From Ziziphus jujuba (lineage: Eukaryota > Streptophyta > Magnoliopsida > Rosales > Rhamnaceae), in NCBI RefSeq assembly GCF_031755915.1, contig NC_083381.1:8382501-8446500 (forward strand): a stretch of 64,000 nt of DNA. Reading direction: 5' to 3'. Below are positions 56,297 through 64,000 of this stretch, piece after piece. The notes under the pieces are model-generated. The model did no database searches, was not told the origin of the DNA, and worked only from the letters and a program-made list of their open reading frames with translations. The translations under genes were made by a program, and so were the position numbers. Position 1 is the first letter of the stretch. Each line of letters begins with the position of its first letter.

Positions 56297-58960
56297 CTAG
56301 CTTTCAAATTATTAAATTTAAAAATTTTAATTTTAAAAAAATTATTAATTTAAACAATAACTTCTTTAAAATGAAACACAAATAAATTAAATGAACAGCT
56401 TTAGTTATTTTGCTTCATATGAATCAAACATAACATTAAATAATATTGTCAAAAATAATAATAATAATAATAGACGACACTTTTCATATAAAAAGAGTAA
56501 GCTATCACATTAAATTTTAAAAAAATTTAAAATTTTTTACTTCGCTTTGCTAAGTGTTATATTTGACTGTATTATCAAGATGTTCAAACATTTATATTTA
56601 ACATTTTAAATGCAACATTGAATCACTATACCTTAAAACATTAAATATACATTGAATCAATAACTAGCTTTTAAACAATCGAATTTTGACAAAATTAAAA
56701 GAACATTCAAAAGAAAAAAAAAATAAAGAAGCAAAACTGATGCTTTTAGCTAAAACCATCAGCCAAAGAGATAATAGCCAGCGCTTTAGCTCAAAGAGTC
56801 GGCTTTGCCTCCTCTTTTTATTATTATTTTTTTAAGTTTTGCTTTTATTTTTTTCAAATTCGGAGCTATCTATTAAACAATTCAAATTTAAAAAAACAAA
56901 AGCAAAGCATAAAAAATAGTTGACCAAATTGTAAAAAAATTACATGAGTTAATATTTTTTTTATTCGAAATATTATATTATTATTCAAATATTTATTTTA
57001 ATTTTTTTGTCTTTTAATTATTTTGCATGAAGCTAGTTTTTAAAAAATTAAATTTTGACAAAATTAAAAGACCATCCAAACAAAAAAAAAATTAAAAACA
57101 AAAAATAAAAAAAGAAGCAAAGCTAATGCTTTTAACTAAAAGTACGGGCCAAAGCGACAATAGCCAATGCTTTTATCCACTTTTGACAAAAGTGAAACAC
57201 CATTCAAACCAAAATAAAAAATAAAAAATAAAAAAAGAAGCAAAGCCGACATTTTTAATTACAAGTCTTTGCCAAAGTGATAATAGCCAAAGCTTTTAGT
57301 TAAAAGCGTTGGCTTTTCTTTTTTTTTTTTTAAAAAAAAAAATTCAGAGATATCTATACAACAATTCAAATTTGAGAAAAATAAAAGAAAATCTTTAAAA
57401 AAAGAAAAGAAAAAAGAAAAAAGAAAAAGAAGAAAAGCCGACGCTTTTAACTAAAAGCGTCGACAAAATTTATAACAGCTAACGCTTTTACATAAAAGCA
57501 TCGCCTATTTTATTTTTTAAAGTTTTATTAATATGCATATAATTATGTAAATATATGCACATAGATAAGTTGGAGAATAAGTAGTTAGTGAATTAACACA
57601 GTACATAAGATACAGAAATTAGGGCTTGACATATCCGTGTATATCTGGCTTATGAAAACTTGAGTAGAGCAGTCTGTCTGATAGGCAGTACTATTGTTGT
57701 CACTTTGTTATCTCTTTTGTAAAATAAAGAATTTTATATTGATTCAAAGGCTGCATTTAAAAGGTTAAAGATAGTGTGTGAAGAAATTGGTAGTATCGTT
57801 TAACATACCAATTAGCAATATTAAGTAAAAATGACAAAGTGTTTTTTTTAATTATTTCAATAATAATAGGTGACGCTTTTAGCAAGGAAAGCATCGACTA
57901 ATTTTGTTTCTTTTTTTTTTTTCCCCTTTTTGTTGTGCTTGCAGTTTTAACTTAATTTTTTGCATTTTTAACTTATATGTTTGTTAAATTTAAGAACTTC
58001 AATTTTTTTTTTTTAATATGAAAACATTAGGCGATGCTTTTCTCATCAAAAGCATCGCCAATTTACCATTTTTGTTTGCAATTTTCTTTTTCTTTCATTT
58101 GTTTTATTTGTGGTTGCCTGGTTTGTGTAAACTTGAGTGGAAAATTTGGAGAACAGTGTGACCGTTAGGCAATACTGGTCATGTCAATTTGATATCTGTT
58201 TTGCACATTAAAGAAATTTATATTTATCCGATGATGATCTTAAAAAGGTAAATATTGTTAGTGAAAATCTTGGTAATACAATTAAAGTTTTTTTTTTTTT
58301 AATTTGAAGACAATAGCCGACGCTTTTTTTGCTAAAAGAGTTGCCTATTGTCTTTTCTTATTATTATTATTATTTTTTTGCAATTATAAATAATTTTATC
58401 TTTGATTCAAATGTATATAAATACTAAATATATTAATTTGAAATATGAAGCAAAATAATTGATCTATTTGTTTAATTTATTTGTGTTTCAATGTTAACTT
58501 AATTAGCAATGTGAAGTGAAAGATATATATATATATATATATTATATAAATTGAATATAGTAGGCGATGCTTTTTACATCAAAAGAGTCGGCTATTATTT
58601 GTTGTTTTTTTGTTTTCTGGCAATATTAATAAATGTTATGTTTGATTCATATGAAGCAATATGAAGCAAAATAATTAAAGCTATTCATTTAATTTATTTG
58701 TGTTTCATTTTAAAGATCTATTGTTTAAATTAATAAAATGCAAACAAATTTAAAAATTTTAAATTCAATAATTTGAAAGATAGTTAGTACATAGTTAATC
58801 AAAATATAATATGTTTATTTATTTTGAAAATGTTTGGCTTACGCTTTTCATGGTAAAACCGTCGCCTATTGTTTGAATTCTTTTTCTTTTAATCTGTTGA
58901 CACATTAAATTCTCTCCAAATTTAGTCACATTTTTCAGTCCCCTTTCTTTTAAAAAACTA
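56297..58960. repeat. Right array of the CACTA-like element with GACGCTTTT palindromes
   Basis: Inverted counterparts of the left-array units at about 56480-56760, 56930-57140 and 57180-57310, followed by more widely spaced palindromes: 'gccgacgcttttaactaaaagcgtcgac' (57437), 'gctaacgcttttacataaaagcatcgcc' (57480), 'tgacgcttttagcaaggaaagcatcgac' (57873), 'cgatgcttttctcatcaaaagcatcgcc' (58023), 'gccgacgctttttttgctaaaagagttgcc' (58316), 'gcgatgctttttacatcaaaagagtcggc' (58563) and 'ttacgcttttcatggtaaaaccgtcgcc' (58839). Each is a short stem with an A/T loop. The spacing is about 35-270 bp. The rest is AT-rich and non-coding. Confidence 0.75.
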
Positions 58961-60290
58961 CATCAAGTACAAGCCCTAATAGATGTTAGCTTCAAGAGCA
59001 TTCTATGAAAGAGTTGAAGAGACTGGTTTTTGGATTTTAACCTTTCCTTTGCCATTGTCGCCATCAGGAAGCTAGGTTTCTCTTTGTCACCATCGCAGTT
59101 AGTTGGGGTTCATCTTCCTTTGTTGCCATCGGTTAAGTGGGTTTCTTCTTCCTTTGTTGCCGTCTGTTAGGTGGGATTCTTCTTTCTTTGTTACCATCAA
59201 TGACCTGTGGTGGGTTTGGGTTTTTGTTTCATTTTAAACATAGGTTAGCTAGGTTTATTCCTTCCTTTGTTTTAGCAAGTTGGGTGGGTTTGTCTTGCTG
59301 TTTGCTGTATTACATGGGTTGGAGGTGAAAAAAGCTTGGGTCATGGGTTGTTCTTCAAATTTAATCGGCGGATTTTCTTAATCTTGCTTTGGTTGATATT
59401 TTGTTTGCAATTTTGCTTGAGATTGGATTTGCTTCGGTACAGAAAAAATAAACATTCAATATCATTGTTTTAGCTTTAGGTTTAGTGAATAATATTTTTC
59501 ATATTTTTTTCCACTGTCTAGATTGAACAAGAGCGAAGTTAACCGAATCACACAGTTTCCGAAACATTAAGATGGATAGCAGATGGTTTACAATGGGTGG
59601 TAACGAAGCATGAAGGATACGAGATTAGAGGGGTTTGATTAAACACTTTAGATAGGGATAATAAGCGATCATCCAGAATAGTGGTGTGAAAGTAATTGTC
59701 AAAAGTGAGCATTTTGCTAGTGCTAAGGACAATAATCCTGTTTTAAAGAGAAATCTAGGATGTCAATTGCACTATGTTTTGAATTCTTGTATTCAAGTGT
59801 GATTGGGTTGACAGTAGTGGTGTGAAAGTTGATGAGATGAGGTTTACATGTGTTAACTTAAATAAAATTATATGTAAATTTGACCCATTCATTATGGCTT
59901 CATAAGTTCAACAAGTATTTTATGTCGAGGATCAACTTGATTTGAGATGGTCTGTAGTTTTAACTCCACCTCAACATGGTACTTTTGTTGAAGAAGATGT
60001 TCTTGGCGATACTACGATGGCTAATAATCCTTTATGATACAGTTGCCAAGTGTGGTTGAAACTGATAATGAAGATGAATGTTAGAATGGTTATGTTCGTA
60101 ATAACTGCGAGGGGATATGGATAAAAAACATGCCATCTACTAAATAAATTGGTAAGTAGGTTCATTAACTTATGTTTAAGTAATTATATTAGTTATTATT
60201 GTTTTAATTAATTTTTTATTCATTTCTTATTATGTGTTTTCCATTGTTAGGAGAAACGTACAATGCCAAAACTTAAAAACAACGGTAATT
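58961..60290 (+). pseudogene. CACTA (En/Spm) transposase-related remnant with DUF4216-like part
   Basis: On the plus strand, about 59570 reads MDSRWFTMGG (the N-terminal MDRxW-type start of CACTA TNPD-like proteins), and about 59905-60140 reads, over several stops, LCRGST/QVFYVEDQLDLRWSVV, SFNSTSTWYF, SVVETDNEDE and GYVRNNCEGIWI. The last blocks are the end of DUF4216, a domain found C-terminally in plant CACTA transposases. The catalytic Transposase_21 part between them is missing, so start and end have been joined by deletion. Bases 59000-59330 repeat 'ctttgttgccatc.gttaggtgggtttcttcttc' three times and may be a leader. Confidence 0.65.
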
Positions 60291-61271
60291 TTAACATTTT
60301 CATTTACTAAATTATTTTATAATAATTAATATTTAATTATTTTGTATATGTGTTAATAATTTTTTAATATAATTTTTTGTGTGCAGTATGAGAGTTTCAT
60401 TTGGTCACAAGAGTATGCCAACCAATTTAGAGCTAAATGGGTATCAATTATGATCTCAAACCTTTCATCGCAATGAGTATGATGCATGGTAGTTTAATTG
60501 CTTGTGTTTGTGTATATAAAATAGTTGACCAAATTATAAAAATAGCACATGAGTTAATATTTAATTTATTCAAAATATTATTTTGTACACAAATATTTAT
60601 TTTAATTTTGTTGTCTTTTAATTATTTTGCACGAAGCTATCTTTTAAAAACAATTTAATTTTGACAAAATTAAAACAATATTCAAACCAAGAAAAAAAAA
60701 AGATAAAAGGCGAGAATTTTATGTAAACATGTCACCAAAGGTGAGAAAAGCATATGCTTTTTATTTATTACATTTTTAGTGACTCTTTCAAGGAAAGTGT
60801 CGACTATTATATAAATATTTAGCAATGCTTTTTTAAAAAACGTCGCTAAAAGTCTAAAAAAAATCTGATGCTATTTAGAAAAGCATCGCTAAAAACTTAA
60901 TTAATAACTGACGCTTTGCCCTAAAAAAACAAAAAAAGCAATATCTAAACAAAAGCCGATGCTTTAGGGAAAGTGTCGCTAAAAACTTAAACAATAGCCG
61001 ACACTTTTCCTTAAAAGCCTCGACTTTTCTCTCCTCTTTTTTTAGACTTTTTAGTGACGCTTTTTTAAAGTCGGATATTCTTGAACATTAGCGATGCTTT
61101 TTTAAAAAAGTGTTGGTTATAGATCTAGCGATGCTTTTTAAAAAAAAAAAATTGATTTTTTGGAGATTTTCAGCGAGGCAATACTTTCAAAGCGTTGTTT
61201 TTTGTTTCATAGTTTTATGACACTATATTGGGCGACGCTATGTGAAATATCGGTATTTATTTTGTACGATG
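60291..61271. mobile_element. Right end of the CACTA-like element
   Basis: Non-coding, with the array unit again at 60520-60690 and dense palindromes from 60770 to 61240 ('gcaatgcttttttaaaaaacgtcgctaaa', 'gatgctatttagaaaagcatcgctaaaaact', 'agccgacacttttccttaaaagcctcgac', 'gcgatgcttttttaaaaaagtgttgg'). The minus strand from 61271 reads CATCGTACAAAATAAATACC, which resembles a CACTACAAAAATTT-type terminus with changes. The border is inferred from that and from the end of the palindromes. Confidence 0.6.
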
Positions 61272-61474
61272 CATTAATTGCATCTTCTTTCATTGTGATT
61301 CTTATAATGAGTGTGGATTCTTTTTATGTGGCATAAAAAAATTATATTGGCTAAAATTAAGTGACATAAATATACAATTAATTTTAAAATTATTCTCCAA
61401 AGTTAATGTGCATAAAGCTATATATGGCATCAAGATTTGATTGTAAAGTATATAAAAGCCAGTAGAACATATCA
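61272..61474. other. Short unassigned stretch
   Basis: No gene or repeat was recognised between the CACTA-like end and the next LTR. Confidence 0.35.
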
Positions 61475-62395
61475 TGTAACGACCTATTCGGAGAAAACAC
61501 CATAAATTTAAATATTTGAGCGATTTAACCAAGGTTGAGCAAATTCGATCAAAATTTAAGTATGACAGTTTTTTTTTTCTTTTAGTGATGGAATTTGGTT
61601 TTACCTCTTATATCATTGCGTAGAGCTCGTACATATGAGTTCTTAGACATGTGAAACATCGAAATCGAAGCTATAGCTTGAAAGTTATGGTCAAAACAAG
61701 TTTGTGGCATTTTTATAATTATGGAGCACAAAAATTAGGTTAAATTGGGTCATCTTCTTCCTCTTTGTACCCCAAAATGGCAACCATCATTGTTGTCTCT
61801 CTCTATATGTTTTTTCTTCTAAAACCCACAATTTCAAAAGCTCATAACTTACTTTACTAGCCTCTGTTTTCTTTGTTATTTATGGTATTGGAAAGCTTGC
61901 GTGGCGAGGAATATTTTAACAAAGTCTAACTAGCTAGCTGCCAAATTCTTGCAGGAAAGTTAATGGATTCCATTTTTCGATCTCCAAAATTTGGGTGCTT
62001 TTCACATATTTTTAATCTTTTGAGCTTACTTTTGGTACACTCCAAGCTCAAAATTGTCTCCAATTTTTCCTAACAAAAAGATGAAGTTTTAGCAACACTT
62101 TCTCTTCAATTTTCGTGCAACCTTCGACCACCATTAATTTTATATGAAGGTAGATACTTACCCTACATCTTTTAAGCTTTATTTTGATATATTGATTGCA
62201 TAATTTGGTTAAATATTTTTAAAAAATCAATTTTAAGTACAAGGGTACTTTAGGTTTGACAAAATTAGACCATCTAAGGATGTTTTCTTTTGCTATTCTT
62301 GTATATTTTAGATACTAATGGTGTATAAGGATTTATTGAAGTATTAATTTCGAAAATTATCAAGTAGATGGAAAATACCCCATTTTATGGTTAAA
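61475..62395 (+). mobile_element. Gypsy-type LTR start, plus strand, truncated
   Basis: It starts TGTAACGACCTATTCGG, and within the first 230 bases it shares the order 'accaaggttgagcaaattcgatca...agttatggtcaaaacaag' with the solo LTR at 30297. No polypurine tract precedes it, so it is a 5' or solo LTR, not the 3' LTR of an upstream element. It is cut off near 62395-62440 by an LTR in the other direction. Confidence 0.6.
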
Positions 62396-62399
62396 ACAT

Positions 62400-63046
62400 A
62401 GTCGATTTCAGCCAACCCCAGAGGGAGGGAGGGAGGGAGAGAGAGATAGCCTTTTTTTGTGCATGAGGGGAAGAACAGAGAGAAAAAGAAAGAAAAAGAA
62501 AATGAAAATTAAGATGACAAGTGACCCTCTTAGGCTATGACATGTGGCACGTAACCAATTAGTGACATGTGGCACTTGTTAGAAATCCTTTTAAATATTC
62601 CTTTATATGTTTTTTGATAAAAACAACTAGACAAAGTCAGTCTTAGAAAAATAAACACAACTTTACAGATCCATAACTTTTCAACCGTAAGTCTAAATGA
62701 AGCATGCCGCTAGTCTAGGGACTCGTATCAATAAACACTATATGATAGTATAGAAGTCAAAGCCATAATTTATACAGATAAAAAAATTCAACCTTGACCC
62801 CGCTCAATGAGTTCAAATCGTACTTTGATTTGACCATAACTTTCTGATCTCAACTCTGATTTTGGCATGCTATACTAGTTTATGAACTCAAGTCGATGTG
62901 TACTTTGCCATGATGCCTCGGTCAAAGTGAAATTTCTCTTATAACAAAAAGCCAACTTTTGTACCCACTTGGTCAAGCCAATCAACTCTAATCAAACTTG
63001 GTCAAAAATTCAAAGTCGGAGTGTTTTCTAAGGTCGGGCTATTATA
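62400..63046 (-). mobile_element. Gypsy-type LTR start, minus strand
   Basis: Read from 63046 on the minus strand: TATAATAGCCCGACCTTAG (a decayed TGTAATGCCCCGACC start), TTTTTGACCAAGTTTGATTAGAGTTGATTGG, 'gcaaagtacacatcgac', 'gccaaaatcagagttgagatcagaaagttatggtcaaa', 'gtgccacatgtcac' and a CT-rich patch followed by 'ggggttggctgaaatcga'. The same words in the same order start the solo LTR at 30297-30870. Its first ~80 bases are also present at 1-78. Confidence 0.7.
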
Positions 63047-64000
63047 AAAAGTTCGTTTGAAAAATTTACAACAAACTAGCATAAAACATTTATAATACTT
63101 AAATTCAACTCAACGTACATCACCTTGACAAGTAAACCAAAGTACAAGTAAAATAATCATTAAAAAAAAACTTAGACCACTTCTCGATTTGACCAAAAAT
63201 ATTAATCCAAAACTAGAATTAAGAACAATATACCAAGTAAAATTCAACCCTATAAAAATTTACTTATAACATTAGGCAAAACAAACATCTTAAACTTGAA
63301 TAGACCAAAAGAAAAAACTTGAAAATACAAGGTCAAGCTTTATGGTGTAACCTTATAAAAACAAATAATTTTTCTTTTGAGAAATCAAACAAATTCCAAT
63401 CAACAAACAACATTAAAGCTGAAATGTGGTTTACAAAAGAAAAACCAACTAACATCATAGAAAAATAAATAAATATAAAATTTAAAAACCATTACACTCT
63501 CGATTTGAAGAATTCACAAAACTATAATACGGTTTTAAACGTGACAAGCAACATTAATACAAAACTAGCATTAAACTTCTAAAATTAATACACTTTCTCC
63601 AAAGAAAAATTTGGAAGATCCAACAAGAAATTTAAGAGAAAAGTTGGAATTCTCTCGGTTTTAACATACTATTACACTAAGACCAAAAATTTGTTTTTAA
63701 AATGTTAGATATATATAAATATTGTGTGAACTTGGCGTAATCAATAACTCACTTACAGGCTCACTTGTGCCATTAGTGGGCCTGACTCATTTACTAACTT
63801 ATGTAGTAGGGTCCTTAAGCACATACTTTCTATAATACTCCAATTGATCTATTGGATTGGAGAATCAACTCTCTTTAGAGATCCATTTGACTTATCCATA
63901 TTACTATTATTATTATTATTATTATAATATATATTATGAAATTATTACTTTAGTGTGAGTTAAAGTAATGAGTAAGTCATGTGACTTCCACGTGACTTCA
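62969..64000. repeat. Right copy of ~1-kb direct repeat found at both window ends
   Basis: Matches 1-1048 in the same orientation and across the same LTR, flank and copia-LTR junctions. Differences are scattered, which argues against an assembly duplicate. It includes the first 298 bases of the copia LTR (from 63703), which runs off the window. Confidence 0.9.
63703..64000 (+). mobile_element. Ty1/copia LTR, cut by the window end
   Basis: TGTTAGATATATATAAATATTGTGTGAA... is the same LTR as at 751, in the same flank. Whether a primer site follows lies outside the window. Confidence 0.8.

Noticed and set aside
57120..61240. CRISPR-like regularly spaced short palindromes
   Set aside because: Plant nuclear DNA. 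Spacing and sequence vary, and the arms belong to subterminal repeats of a CACTA-like transposon.
751..64000. The copia LTRs at 751 and 63703 as the two LTRs of one 63-kb element
   Set aside because: The 750 bases to the left of each LTR are the same. The two LTRs of one element would have different left flanks, because the right one is preceded by internal sequence.
1..64000. tRNA genes and microRNA precursors
   Set aside because: No cloverleaf with A and B boxes was recognised by eye. The many hairpins are all explained by transposon ends. A tRNAscan or small-RNA search would be needed to exclude them.

Overview
This is a gene-poor, transposon-dense, AT-rich stretch of a plant nuclear genome. 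The plant assignment rests on several things: retrotransposons primed by initiator tRNA-Met (TGGTATCAGAGC-type primer sites), four or more Cassandra-type TRIM elements whose LTRs carry a 5S rRNA-derived segment, a plant respiratory burst oxidase (RBOH) gene remnant, a plant PMT-type (DUF248) methyltransferase fragment, an organ-specific-protein (DUF2775) gene and a CLE-like peptide gene. A eudicot is likely; the species cannot be named from the sequence.

Only two genes look intact, both on the minus strand and both encoding small secreted proteins. One is a two-exon organ-specific protein of 160 residues (26571-27440). The other is a 147-residue prepropeptide (47027-47470) that ends in two tandem CLE/TDIF-like dodecapeptides, HEVPSGGNPGHN and HEVPSGGNPGGN. 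Each has a TATA box at a sensible distance. Broken host genes are an RBOH NADPH oxidase (17445-20130), which has lost its first four membrane helices and its C-terminal exons but keeps most splice sites, and one exon of a PMT methyltransferase (40249-40537).

Layout. 1-2591: edge of an LTR, a Ty1/copia LTR with primer site and a non-coding leader. 2592-7740: a long, complex Ty3/gypsy-type LTR on the minus strand, split by a Mutator-like inverted-repeat element. 7740-13375: a Cassandra fragment, then a plus-strand gypsy with decayed gag-pol. 13376-16000: retroelement scraps on the minus strand. 16000-20250: RBOH pseudogene, cut off by an LTR. 20250-26570: LTR remnant, AT-rich DNA, a LINE remnant and a Cassandra. 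26571-28800: organ-specific-protein gene and a duplicate of its upstream region. 28827-29977: Mutator-like inverted-repeat element. 30292-33951: a 3,650-bp solo LTR with a perfect 5-bp target duplication. 34879-39680: decayed copia. 40249-43090: PMT fragment, a MITE and a Cassandra. 43596-46760: a foldback element holding two head-to-head Cassandra copies. 46761-48150: CLE-like gene and a repeat. 48180-61271: a CACTA-like element with arrays of GACGCTTTT palindromes, interrupted by a 6.6-kb hAT element. 61475-64000: two LTR ends facing each other, then a second copy of the window's first 1,048 bases.

The window therefore reads as repeated rounds of nested insertion around two surviving small-secreted-protein genes. 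The first and last kilobase are diverged copies of one another across the same LTR/flank/copia-LTR junctions, so the window probably sits inside a duplication with a period of about 63 kb. Gene calls rest on motif recognition by eye; no database search or alignment program was run.
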